41,653 bases of DNA from Gammaproteobacteria bacterium (GCA_029884425.1 JAOUHV010000023.1:1-41653); one strand, 5' to 3'. Positions 16,196 to 24,573 are shown, counted from the first letter of the stretch. The notes: a model not told the origin generated them from the letters alone. Made by a program: numbers and translations.

Positions 16196-18259
16196 ATGAA
16201 AAACAACAGGAACGAGCCTTTGAGTATGTTCAAGCAACGGGATTGGGGACGCGCAGTTCAAGGGGCGATCGCAGGCGTGTTGCTGTGCACGAGCGTGTCG
16301 GTGTCGGCGGCCGGAATTACGCTGAACCTGAAAGAAGCGGACATCGGTGCGGTAATTCAGACAGTGTCCGAGGCGACGGGAAGAAATTTCATTGTTGACC
16401 CGCGCGTCAAAGGCAAGATTACGATTATTTCTTCCAAGGAATTGAACAAGGACGAGCTCTATCAGGTGTTTCTCGCCGTGCTGAATGTGCACGGCTTTGC
16501 CGCCATCCCCTCGGGTGGAGCGAATGTCACCAAGATTATTCCTGAAGCCGATGCGAAAAGTGCGGGCACGCCCGTGTCTGGCAGGGGCGAGGAAATGATC
16601 ACCATGGTGGTTGAAGTCAAACACGTTTCCGCCGCGCAGCTAGTGCCGATATTGCGTCCCTTGGTGCCACCACAGGGGCATCTGGCGGCGCACGCACAAA
16701 CCAATACGCTGATCATTTCTGATCGGGCGGGCAATATCGATCGTTTAATGCAAATTGTGCAGCGAGTGGATGAGCCCAGCGGGGCTGACATTGAAATCGT
16801 GCAGTTGCGCAACGCCTCTGCTAACGAAGTAGTGCGTATTCTCAGTGCCTTGGAAAAAGCCGGTGCCGGTAAGGGGGGGGATGCGCAGGCGAATGCACCT
16901 ACCTTGGTGGCCGATGATCGCACCAACAGTGTGTTGATTGGTGGTGAAAAGAATGACCGGCTGCGGATCAAGTCCATCATCGTTCATCTGGATACACCGA
17001 CGCAGACATCGGGAAATACCAATGTCGTGTACCTGCGTTATGCCAAGGCAGAGAACTTGGTCAAAGTGCTGACCGGCGTGGGTAAAATGGCCGCCGAGGA
17101 TGCGAAAAAAGGTGGCCCGGCTGGTGGTGGTAATCGCGGCCAGAATTTTGATATCCAGGCCGACGACAGCTCCAACGCACTGGTGATTACCGCAGAACCC
17201 GATGTATTTCGCTCGCTGGAGAACGTGATTCGCCGGCTGGACGTGCGCCGTGCGCAGGTATTGGTGGAAGCCATCATCGCCGAAGTGTCCAATACCAAGA
17301 CTACCGAATTGGGTGTGCAATGGTTTGCTGGCAGTGAAAATCCTGGCAACAAGCCTATTGGTGTAACCAGTTTTGGCAGCAACTCCATCGTTGGTGTGGC
17401 TGCTGCGGCGCGTGCCGCGACCAAAGCGCCAGCGACTGTGACCGGCGTGCCGATTGGTCAGGGCTTGACCGTGGGCGTGGGCAGCATAATTAAGGGTGAT
17501 TACAGTTTTGGTGCGTTGATCAATGCTCTGGCGGCGGATGTTGAAACGAATTTGTTGTCCACGCCGAATATTCTGACGCTGGACAATGAGGAAGCGGAGA
17601 TCTTTGTCGGTAAGGAAGTTTCCATCCCCAGTGGTTCGTTCAGTTCAACGTCGTCCAGTACTGGTTCGGCCAGTGGTATCAGCAGTCCGTTTACTACGTT
17701 CAAATCCAAGCAGGTGGGTATTCGCCTGAAGGTAAAGCCGCAGGTTAACGAAGGCGATGCGATCAAACTCGATATCGATCAGTCGGTGGATGCGATTACT
17801 TCGGGTGATGCGGGTACCGCCAATCTGGTGACTTCGCAGCGGACCATCAAAACCAGCGTCATGGTGGATGATGGGCAGATCATTGTGCTGGGTGGTTTGA
17901 TTACTGACGATCAAAATCGCCGCGAGACCAAGGTGCCATTTTTCGGTGACTTGCCGTTGATTGGCTGGTTGTTCCGCAACAAAAACGAATCCAACGACAA
18001 AACCAATTTGTTGGTGTTCTTGCGCCCAGAAATTTTGCGCGATACGGCAACCACTTCGCTGGTTTCCAACGGCAAATACAACTTTATTCGTGAAAAGCAG
18101 ATGCAGGATCGCGAGTGGAATTTCTTCCGCAGTCATGAACGTCCCGTGGCTCCGCCGCTGGAAGATATTTTGAAAAAGCCCGCACCTGCCAGACAGCCCG
18201 AGCCTGAGCCAGAGAAAAAAGAACTACCGCCGCATGTGTCGGATGTTCTGAATAACTAG
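16196..18259 (+). CDS. gspD: Type II secretion outer-membrane secretin GspD
   Basis: This 687-residue protein forms the outer-membrane channel through which folded proteins leave. A signal peptide (about 1-39, ending SVSAAG) is followed by the N0 domain (ITLNLKEADIGAVIQTVSEATGRNFIVDPRVKG is typical), repeated N1-N3 KH-like domains (about 115-340) and the C-terminal secretin domain with VPFFGDLPLIGWLF near 580. An acidic and Pro-rich tail (PEPEPEKKELPPHVSDVLNN) could bind a pilotin. An in-frame ATG ten codons in (MFKQRDW) is an alternative start. A run of eight Gs (16873-16880) lies in the linker of the N2 region. Confidence 0.97.
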   Translation: MKNNRNEPLSMFKQRDWGRAVQGAIAGVLLCTSVSVSAAGITLNLKEADIGAVIQTVSEATGRNFIVDPRVKGKITIISSKELNKDELYQVFLAVLNVHGFAAIPSGGANVTKIIPEADAKSAGTPVSGRGEEMITMVVEVKHVSAAQLVPILRPLVPPQGHLAAHAQTNTLIISDRAGNIDRLMQIVQRVDEPSGADIEIVQLRNASANEVVRILSALEKAGAGKGGDAQANAPTLVADDRTNSVLIGGEKNDRLRIKSIIVHLDTPTQTSGNTNVVYLRYAKAENLVKVLTGVGKMAAEDAKKGGPAGGGNRGQNFDIQADDSSNALVITAEPDVFRSLENVIRRLDVRRAQVLVEAIIAEVSNTKTTELGVQWFAGSENPGNKPIGVTSFGSNSIVGVAAAARAATKAPATVTGVPIGQGLTVGVGSIIKGDYSFGALINALAADVETNLLSTPNILTLDNEEAEIFVGKEVSIPSGSFSSTSSSTGSASGISSPFTTFKSKQVGIRLKVKPQVNEGDAIKLDIDQSVDAITSGDAGTANLVTSQRTIKTSVMVDDGQIIVLGGLITDDQNRRETKVPFFGDLPLIGWLFRNKNESNDKTNLLVFLRPEILRDTATTSLVSNGKYNFIREKQMQDREWNFFRSHERPVAPPLEDILKKPAPARQPEPEPEKKELPPHVSDVLNN

Positions 18260-18270
18260 GACGGTGAGAA

Positions 18271-19788
18271 ATGAATACGTCAGCGGAACAGTTGCCCGCC
18301 ACAGAGGCGACCAAGAGTGACGAACCCAGGCTGAGTTATGCGTTTGCCCGTCGTAATCACGTGGTGATGGGCGAAACGGCGGAAAGCGGGGTGACGATTC
18401 ATCACGGTCCCGGGGTTCAGCGACGTACGCTGACCGAGCTGCGCCGCTCATTGGGTGCGCCGATTGTTTTGCGCAGTCTGACTCAGGAACAGTTTGAAAA
18501 GCTGCTGCGGGATACTTACGAGCGCGGCTCCAACCAAGCCATGGCCATGGCCGATGAGCTCGGCGAGGAACTGGATCTTAATCGGGTTGCACAAGAACTG
18601 GGTGAGCCGGAAGATTTGCTCGAAACCCAGGATGACGCGCCGATTATTCGTCTGATCAATGCGCTGCTGACCGAGGCCATCAAGAGCAACGCCTCGGATA
18701 TTCACATCGAACCGTTTGAAAACCGTTTAGTGGTGCGCATGCGCGTCGATGGCGTGTTGCGCCAGGTGCTGGAACAGAAAAAAGTGCTCACGCCGCTGGT
18801 GGTGTCGCGGATCAAGGTTATGGCCAAGTTGGACATTGCCGAAAAACGCGTTCCCCAGGATGGTCGTATTTCTCTGCGTCTGGCAGGGCGTGCGGTTGAC
18901 GTGCGTGTGTCGACCTTGCCGTCTGGACATGGTGAGCGGGTGGTGATGCGTCTGCTCGACAAGCAGGCCGGGCGTCTGGATATGACGCATTTAGGGATGG
19001 AGTCTGCCAGCCTCAAGGATTTGGAAAAAGCCATTGCCAAGCCGCACGGCATTATTCTGGTGACCGGTCCGACTGGTTCGGGTAAAACCACCAGCCTGTA
19101 TGCCATGCTCAGCCAGTTGAATGACCGCCGCCGCAACATCATGACGGTGGAAGATCCTATCGAATATTACCTTGATGGTATCGGTCAGACCAACGTCAAT
19201 CCCAAAGTTGAAATGACTTTTGCCCGTGGATTGCGCGCAATTTTGCGTCAGGACCCGGACGTGGTGATGGTGGGCGAGATTCGTGATTTGGAAACCGCAG
19301 AAATTGCGGTTCAGGCGAGCTTGACCGGTCACTTGGTGTTGTCCACTTTGCACACCAATACTGCGGTGGGCGCGGTGACTCGTTTGCGTGACATGGGCGT
19401 TGAACCATTTTTGCTGTCATCAAGTTTGATCGCGGTGATGGCGCAGCGTCTGGTGAGATTGTTGTGCCCACACTGCAAAAAGGCAGTGACTGCCAACACT
19501 GCCGATTGTGAATTGTTGGGCGTGTCTGCCGAACAAGCTCCAACCATTTATCATCCGGAAGGTTGCGCACAGTGCAATCATTTGGGTTACCAGGGGCGTA
19601 CCGGTATTTACGAATTTGTGACCATCGACGAACGCCTGCGCGGCATGATTCACGATGGTGACAGCGAGCATTCGATGGAAAGTTATGCGCGAACCCGTTC
19701 ACAGGGAATTCGTGCCGATGGCATGCGCCGGGTTCTGGGTGGCGATACGTCGCTTGAAGAAGTATTGCGTGTGACCAGAGAAGGATAA
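18271..19788 (+). CDS. gspE: Type II secretion ATPase GspE
   Basis: This 505-residue cytoplasmic hexameric ATPase powers pseudopilus assembly. The Walker A motif GPTGSGKT is at about 266-273, followed by the Asp box (MTVEDPIEYYL), the Walker B region (RQDPDVVMVGEIRD) and the His box (STLHTNTAVGAVTRL). A C-terminal zinc-binding module has two CxxC pairs (Cys399/402 and Cys432/435). The N-terminal region (about 1-120) is the GspL-binding part. GGTGAGAA precedes the ATG. It lies 11 bases after gspD, in the same operon. Confidence 0.97.
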   Translation: MNTSAEQLPATEATKSDEPRLSYAFARRNHVVMGETAESGVTIHHGPGVQRRTLTELRRSLGAPIVLRSLTQEQFEKLLRDTYERGSNQAMAMADELGEELDLNRVAQELGEPEDLLETQDDAPIIRLINALLTEAIKSNASDIHIEPFENRLVVRMRVDGVLRQVLEQKKVLTPLVVSRIKVMAKLDIAEKRVPQDGRISLRLAGRAVDVRVSTLPSGHGERVVMRLLDKQAGRLDMTHLGMESASLKDLEKAIAKPHGIILVTGPTGSGKTTSLYAMLSQLNDRRRNIMTVEDPIEYYLDGIGQTNVNPKVEMTFARGLRAILRQDPDVVMVGEIRDLETAEIAVQASLTGHLVLSTLHTNTAVGAVTRLRDMGVEPFLLSSSLIAVMAQRLVRLLCPHCKKAVTANTADCELLGVSAEQAPTIYHPEGCAQCNHLGYQGRTGIYEFVTIDERLRGMIHDGDSEHSMESYARTRSQGIRADGMRRVLGGDTSLEEVLRVTREG

Positions 19789-19797
19789 CGAAAACTC

Positions 19798-21012
19798 ATG
19801 GGCGCGTTTGAATATACCGCGTTGGATGCCCAGGGCAAGGAACGCAAGGGTGTCAGAGAGGCTGATACCGCACGCCAGGTGCGCGCTGCACTGCGCGAGC
19901 AGGGGCTGACGCCACTGACGGTTGAAGAAGTTCGCGAACGCGAAGTGCGCAAGCAAAAACAATTCGCGTTGTTTCAAGGAATCAGCGCTGCGGATCTGGC
20001 ATTGATCACCCGCCAATTGGCGACCTTGGTACAGTCAGGTTTGCCACTGGCCGAATCGCTGCAGGCCGTTTCACAACAGACCCACAAACCCCGTTTGCGT
20101 AACATGGTGATGGGGGTGCGCTCGCGCGTGCTGGAAGGTCATTCGCTGGCGACTGCGCTGGGCGATTATCCGCACGTGTTTTCCGAGTTGTTTCGCAGCA
20201 CGGTTCAGGCCGGTGAGCATTCCGGTCATTTGAGCGTGGTGCTGGAACGTCTGGCGGATTACACCGAAAGTCGTCAGGCGATGAACAATAAATTGATGTT
20301 GGCGCTGTTGTATCCGGTGCTGATTACCATCGTTGCGGTGGTGGTTGTGGTGTTGCTGGTGACGTATGTGGTGCCGCAAGTGGTGCAGATGTTTGATCAC
20401 ATCGGCCAGGAGCTGCCACTGCTGACGCGCGGCCTGATCGCTGTCAGTGCTTTTACCTCTTCCTATGGATTGTTGGTGGCGCTGGCGATTCTGCTGGGTG
20501 TGCTGGCGTTCAGTTACATGATGCGGGTTGAGCATTTTCGTCGGCGAGTGCATGCGTTTTTGCTGACAATGCCGCTGATAGGCAAGTTGGTACGTGGCAT
20601 GAACACCGCACGTTTTGCGCGTACGTTCAGCATTCTTACTGCCAGTGGTGTTCCCGTGCTGGAAGCCATGCGCATTGCTGCTCAGGTGATGATCAATATT
20701 CCCATGCGTGAATCGGTACAGGATGCGGCTCGGCGTGTACGTGAAGGGACTTCGATATCCACTGCATTGGCGGCAGGTGGTTATTTTCCACCGATGACAA
20801 TTCATCTGATTGGTAGCGGTGAATCCAGCGGCAAGCTGGAACAAATGCTGGAGCGTGCAGCGCACACCCAGGAAAAAGAAGTCGAAACATTTGTCGCGGC
20901 ATTGATGGGCATTTTTGAACCGCTGATGATTCTGACCATGGGCGTGATTGTGCTGATTATCGTGCTGGCGATCATTACCCCCATTCTGGATATGAATACC
21001 TTGGTGCATTAA
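19798..21012 (+). CDS. gspF: Type II secretion inner-membrane platform protein GspF
   Basis: This 404-residue polytopic protein has two homologous T2SF domains (about 70-190 and 270-390) and three membrane helix regions (near 168-190, 215-240 and 370-395). It is the core of the inner-membrane platform that couples GspE motion to pseudopilin insertion. The motifs LVQSGLPLAESLQAV and LTASGVPVLEAMRIA are the paired T2SF signatures. It begins nine bases after gspE and is the last gene of the first gsp block. Confidence 0.97.
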   Translation: MGAFEYTALDAQGKERKGVREADTARQVRAALREQGLTPLTVEEVREREVRKQKQFALFQGISAADLALITRQLATLVQSGLPLAESLQAVSQQTHKPRLRNMVMGVRSRVLEGHSLATALGDYPHVFSELFRSTVQAGEHSGHLSVVLERLADYTESRQAMNNKLMLALLYPVLITIVAVVVVVLLVTYVVPQVVQMFDHIGQELPLLTRGLIAVSAFTSSYGLLVALAILLGVLAFSYMMRVEHFRRRVHAFLLTMPLIGKLVRGMNTARFARTFSILTASGVPVLEAMRIAAQVMINIPMRESVQDAARRVREGTSISTALAAGGYFPPMTIHLIGSGESSGKLEQMLERAAHTQEKEVETFVAALMGIFEPLMILTMGVIVLIIVLAIITPILDMNTLVH

Positions 21013-21200
21013 TCGCGCTATATTCCGTTGTTTTTCAGGTTTTTGTAGTGTGAAGCTGTTCACAACTTGAATCCTGGCTCGGTCACACTTCTGGACGATA
21101 ACCTGTCTGAGCGGCGAGATTACGGGCGTAACTCATCGCTCACAACATGGGTTCGAGTGCAAGGGACTGCCTTTTTTCCGCGAAAGGCACATGGTTGTTG

Positions 21201-21530
21201 ATGAAGAACTCTTCCAAAAAATCCCCCATCCGTTTGATCGCAGCGTTGTTAGTGCTGCTGATTCTAGCGATATCTTCACCGCTGATCGCATCAACACCGG
21301 GACCGGTGTTGGAGCTGCAATTTTCCGGTGAGGTAGTCAATCCAGAAGACAGTAATTTCATGGATGAACTGTCGAGTTATGTGGGAGCGCCGCTGCACTA
21401 CATGCGTCCTGCTTCTGGCGGCGAACATCTGTTACAGCTGGCCAAACCATTGCCAAACGGGCAAATGAGTAAGCTGGTGGCTCGTCTGAAAAAACATCAT
21501 CACGTGACTCAGGTCAGAATCTTCTTTTAA
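21201..21530 (+). CDS. Small exported protein of unknown function between gspF and gspG
   Basis: This is a 109-residue protein starting at the ATG at 21201, which directly precedes a signal sequence or N-terminal anchor (SPIRLIAALLVLLILAISSPLIA); the frame also extends 18 codons upstream. The mature part of about 80 residues has a beta-strand (VLELQFSGEV) and an LPNGQMSKLVARLKKHHHVTQVRI segment resembling a strand-helix-strand fold of secretion or pilus accessory proteins. It lies about 190 bases after gspF on the same strand. I do not recognise the family, and it is not gspO, gspS or gspB by sequence. Confidence 0.7.
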   Translation: MKNSSKKSPIRLIAALLVLLILAISSPLIASTPGPVLELQFSGEVVNPEDSNFMDELSSYVGAPLHYMRPASGGEHLLQLAKPLPNGQMSKLVARLKKHHHVTQVRIFF

Positions 21531-21648
21531 GTGCATTTTTGTGCGCTATGCCCATGATTGGTGCATCGATCTAGGCTTTTCATTCACTCATTTTTCTAAT
21601 CCATTGATATTCTTCAATAATTTTTTTGGCATGAAAGATGTCTGGACA

Positions 21649-21695
21649 AAGAGGTGGTTCCTCCCCCTCTTGGGCGCGTAAAGCGCCCTTTTTTT
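21649..21695 (+). terminator. Intrinsic terminator immediately before a start codon
   Basis: The stem GGGCGC (21672-21677) pairs with GCGCCC (21683-21688) around a five-base loop and is followed by seven Ts (21689-21695). An adjoining upstream inverted repeat, AAGAGG (21649-21654) with CCTCTT (21666-21671), ends exactly where the terminator stem begins. The structure could end the gspCDEF transcript, but it lies only 13 bases before the ATG at 21709, so it may instead act in the leader of that gene. Confidence 0.8.
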
Positions 21696-21708
21696 AGGTA
21701 GTACGATT

Positions 21709-22647
21709 ATGTCCAGCATGAGCTATTTGAGTGTCATTGAGCGGTATCACGAATACCGTTCGGCAATCCATGAATTGATGGGGTCTATTGTTACCGGTGC
21801 GCTGGAGGCGCAAATTTTTCAGCAGGTAGAGCGGCAGCGGCAAGTGATAAAAAATCTTCGCCAGCAGTATCCGTTTGTGGATTTGCTCTATGTGCTGGAC
21901 GGCAACGGCATACAGATCAGTGAGAACATTGCCAGTGAACGTTTGCATTCACCCTCGGGTAAGGGATGCGATCGTAGTCAGCGTAGTTATTATCAGTTGG
22001 CCATTCACAGCTCGGACGTGGTGGTGACCGAACCTTATTTGTCATCAGCCAGCGGTGCCTTGTGTATTTCGGCGGCGTTAAGGCGCGGCGAGGGCAGTGA
22101 GCAGCGTGTGCTGGTGATTGATATCGATCTGGCCGAGATTGTTGAATTTTTAATGGGCGACACCGCGCGGCGGCGATTTCAGCCGCTGTTTAAATGGGTG
22201 TACGCAACGATTGCCGTGGTGTTGTTTTTTGTTGCCGCATTGCTGCTGTATTTCGGCGTGGAAAAATTCTGGATGTTGCTGCTCAGTGACGATGACTCAG
22301 GACATGCGTCGAGTTTGATGCCATTTAGTGTGGTGATTTTTGCGACCTTGGCGCTGGCGATTTTCGATTTGGGCAAAACCATCTTTGAAGAAGAAGTGCT
22401 CATGCACAAAGACATCTACCGCCACAGTTCAACCCGGCGGACGATAACCCGGTTTATCGCCGCGATCTTGATTGCGGTCTCTATCGAGGCATTGATGGTG
22501 TTGTTCAAATCAGTGCTGGGAGACGGCGAGCATTTGATACATGCCGCGTGGCTGCTGGCATGCTCAGTGGGCTTGCTGGTGGGCTTGGGAATTTACGTTT
22601 ACCTGGGTGCACGGGCCGAGGCGGTGTTACTAGCGGCAAAGCGCTAG
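21709..22647 (+). CDS. PDC-sensor-like membrane protein with four C-terminal helices
   Basis: This 312-residue protein begins with about 165 hydrophilic residues resembling a PDC/Cache sensor domain (YPFVDLLYVLDGNGIQISENI, CDRSQRSYYQLAIHSSDVVVTEPYLSS, VLVIDIDLAEIVEFL). Four predicted membrane helices follow (about 165-188, 203-225, 245-265, 275-298), with a short charged loop between the second and third. There is no N-terminal signal or anchor and no kinase, cyclase or methyl-accepting output domain, so the sensor part is predicted to be cytoplasmic. Similar proteins are annotated only as PDC-sensor-domain proteins. The ribosome-binding site (AGGTAG) is weak and follows the terminator directly. 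The 3' end overlaps the convergent pentapeptide gene by four bases. Confidence 0.8.
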   Translation: MSSMSYLSVIERYHEYRSAIHELMGSIVTGALEAQIFQQVERQRQVIKNLRQQYPFVDLLYVLDGNGIQISENIASERLHSPSGKGCDRSQRSYYQLAIHSSDVVVTEPYLSSASGALCISAALRRGEGSEQRVLVIDIDLAEIVEFLMGDTARRRFQPLFKWVYATIAVVLFFVAALLLYFGVEKFWMLLLSDDDSGHASSLMPFSVVIFATLALAIFDLGKTIFEEEVLMHKDIYRHSSTRRTITRFIAAILIAVSIEALMVLFKSVLGDGEHLIHAAWLLACSVGLLVGLGIYVYLGARAEAVLLAAKR

Positions 22648-23396
22648 AGACACGCGCCCACCGAGCCGGTGCGACAGCGTTTGCGATTACTCCAGGTGGC
22701 GTTGCTCAGATCAGCGCCATCCCATTGTGCACCTTCAATCAACGCGCTGGACAAATCTGCGCCCTGCAGATTGGCATTACGAAAATCTGCATTACGCAGA
22801 TCCGCGCCTGCCAGTTTGGCTTTGACCAATTTAGTGCCCTGCAGATTGGAATCCGACAAATTGGATTTGCTGAACGTGGCCTGACTCAGATCCGCGCCCT
22901 GTAAATTGGCACCGCGCAAATTCACTTCTTCCAGTTGGGCCTGGATCATGCTGGCCTGGGACAAATTCGTGGCGACCAGACTCGCATTGTAAAATACTGC
23001 GTTATCAAACTGGGCCTGGCTGAAGTTGGCTTTGTCCAGGGTGGCGCGTTCCAGTCGGGCGCCATTGAAGTGCGCGCCCTGGCCATTAGCCTGTTGCAGA
23101 TTGGCGCCGATCAATCGGCAGGAACGGCCCTGAATTTTACTCAAATTGGCGTTTTGCAGATTGCTGAAGGCAAGGTCGGCGTGGTTGATGTCGGCTTTTT
23201 CCAGATTGGCACCTTGCAGCTTGGTGCGGGTCAATACGGCTTCGGTCAATTTTGCACCGCTAAGGTTGGCGTTGGATTTATCGCAGCCAGACCAGTTAAC
23301 GCGGGCCTCGGCGGGCGAGTCGCAACCGGCGAACGCGGCGAAAGAGGGTAAAAAAAACAACGCGCCAAGCAGAAATGGTTTACAAATAGAGGGCAT
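22644..23396 (-). CDS. Exported pentapeptide-repeat protein
   Basis: This 250-residue protein has a signal peptide (MPSICKPFLLGALFFLPSFAAFA, cleaved before GCDSP) and about 35 tandem pentapeptide repeats of the A(D/N)LXX type (about 40-235), predicted to fold as a right-handed quadrilateral beta-helix. A cysteine-containing cap (CDSPAEARVNWSGCDKSNANL) precedes the helix, and a short basic tail with two cysteines (KRCRTGSVGAC) ends it. The function is unknown: DNA-gyrase-protecting relatives such as Qnr are cytoplasmic, so the signal peptide argues against that role. It is the only minus-strand gene in the T2SS interval and is divergent from gspG. Confidence 0.88.
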   Translation of the reverse strand: MPSICKPFLLGALFFLPSFAAFAGCDSPAEARVNWSGCDKSNANLSGAKLTEAVLTRTKLQGANLEKADINHADLAFSNLQNANLSKIQGRSCRLIGANLQQANGQGAHFNGARLERATLDKANFSQAQFDNAVFYNASLVATNLSQASMIQAQLEEVNLRGANLQGADLSQATFSKSNLSDSNLQGTKLVKAKLAGADLRNADFRNANLQGADLSSALIEGAQWDGADLSNATWSNRKRCRTGSVGACL

Positions 23397-23439
23397 AATT
23401 CAACAACCTTTGCGACTTTGGTTGAATGTTAACACAAGC

Positions 23440-23453
23440 TCGGCAGATGCCGA
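23440..23453. promoter_or_regulatory. Short inverted repeat in the gspG divergent promoter region
   Basis: TCGGCA (23440-23445) and TGCCGA (23448-23453) form a perfect 6-bp inverted repeat with a two-base gap, between the divergent pentapeptide gene and gspG. It could be an operator half-site pair; no binding protein is known. Confidence 0.3.
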
Positions 23454-23501
23454 CATTTCTTGGTAAGCGATCTTTGTTATTATTGGCACATGGGTCGGCG
23501 G

Positions 23502-23517
23502 GTGTTTCGCGGAACAC
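23502..23517. promoter_or_regulatory. Near-perfect 16-bp palindrome upstream of gspG
   Basis: GTGTTTCGCGGAACAC is a palindrome with a single mismatched T/G pair. It is centred about 57 bases before the gspG start, just downstream of a TATTAT sequence (23478-23483) that could serve as a -10 box with a poor -35. Its position suggests a repressor operator or a leader hairpin controlling gspGHIJKLMN. Confidence 0.35.
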
Positions 23518-23566
23518 ATTTTGCCTGACTATTCCCACGCATCTACATTTGAAGGTTTTCCATACC

Positions 23567-24013
23567 ATGAGTTCAAAAAAATATTCTCGTGCTGCAGGTT
23601 TTACCCTGATCGAAGTAATGGTGGTCATCGTGATTCTCGGTATTTTGGCGGCCGTGGTGGTGCCTCGTATCATGGATCGTCCCGATGCCGCGCGTGCGAC
23701 CAAGGCCAAGCAAGACATTCGCACGCTGGAAGGCGCGCTGAATTTGTACAAATTGGACAACTTTCAATATCCCAGCACCGATCAGGGTCTGGAGGCTTTG
23801 GCGAGCAAGCCTTCCGGCAGCCCTGAGCCACGCAATTGGAAAGACGGCGGCTACATTGACCGTTTGCCCAAGGATCCTTGGGGTAACGACTACCAGTACA
23901 TGAATCCGGGGTCGCATGGCGCGATTGATATTTATACTCTGGGCGCGGATGGCGCAGATGGCGGCGAAGGCACCGATGCGGATATTGGCAACTGGAACAT
24001 GGATGAGCACTAA
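23567..24013 (+). CDS. gspG: Type II secretion major pseudopilin GspG
   Basis: This 148-residue major subunit of the periplasmic pseudopilus starts at the ATG at 23567, because it places the prepilin leader MSSKKYSRAAG directly before FTLIEVMVV. GspO should cut after Gly11; Glu at mature position 5 is present. The N-terminal helix is followed by the conserved GspG core (LPKDPWGNDYQYMNPG) and a C-terminal Asp/Gly-rich calcium-binding loop (ADGADGGEGTDADIGNW). The frame extends upstream but without a better start. It is the first gene of the second gsp block. Confidence 0.97.
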   Translation: MSSKKYSRAAGFTLIEVMVVIVILGILAAVVVPRIMDRPDAARATKAKQDIRTLEGALNLYKLDNFQYPSTDQGLEALASKPSGSPEPRNWKDGGYIDRLPKDPWGNDYQYMNPGSHGAIDIYTLGADGADGGEGTDADIGNWNMDEH

Positions 24014-24030
24014 CCCTTATTTGGCCGTTC

Positions 24031-24573
24031 ATGACCAATAACTGTCTTTCTGCCGCCGGTGTTCGGCGCAAGCAGAGCGGTTTTACCCTGATTGAAGTCA
24101 TGGTGGTGGTGCTGATTATCGGCATCATCATCAGCTTTGCGTCATTGTCGGTGGGCCAAAGCGCCAGCCAGGAACAGGAAGAAGAAGCGCGCCGGCTGAC
24201 GGCACTGTTGAGACTGGGGGGTGAGGAAGCCATTTTCAATTCCCGCGAACTAGTGCTGGAAGTGTTTAAGGGCGGTTACCGGTTTATGGAAATCGATCCC
24301 AAGGGGCAGCGCCAGCCAGTGGGCAAGGAAGAGACCACCTATCGGGCGCGCGAATTACCTGAACAGTTTCATTTACGCCTGGAAATTGATGGCACCGAAG
24401 TGGCGTTGACCGGTGCGCCACAGGAAGGTCAACAGCCGCCGGCGGTGTTCATGTTGTCCAGTGGCGAGATGACGCCGTTTGTGCTGGACGTGGTGGACGA
24501 ACAAAAAGTTGGTTATCGCCTGCAGGGTGAATACAGCGGGATGGTGAATTACGTCGGGAAGGTGGAGTTGTGA
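24031..24573 (+). CDS. gspH: Type II secretion minor pseudopilin GspH
   Basis: This 180-residue minor pseudopilin has a 17-residue leader ending QSG before FTLIEVMVVVLIIG; Glu at mature position 5 is present. The periplasmic part carries the GspH/FimT pattern (REEAIFNSRELVLEVFKGGYRF-like region and a beta-rich C-terminus). GspH links the tip complex (I, J, K) to the GspG filament. It lies 17 bases after gspG and overlaps the gspI start by four bases. Confidence 0.94.
   Translation: MTNNCLSAAGVRRKQSGFTLIEVMVVVLIIGIIISFASLSVGQSASQEQEEEARRLTALLRLGGEEAIFNSRELVLEVFKGGYRFMEIDPKGQRQPVGKEETTYRARELPEQFHLRLEIDGTEVALTGAPQEGQQPPAVFMLSSGEMTPFVLDVVDEQKVGYRLQGEYSGMVNYVGKVEL

Noticed and set aside
20071..21063. 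Long minus-strand open frame opposite gspF
   Set aside because: It is His/Gln-rich low-complexity sequence typical of a shadow of a real gene; gspF on the plus strand is certain.
21649..21695. Interpretation of the hairpins as a known riboswitch or an RsmY/Z-type RNA
   Set aside because: No conserved riboswitch core and no series of exposed GGA loops is present; only a terminator-like structure can be supported.
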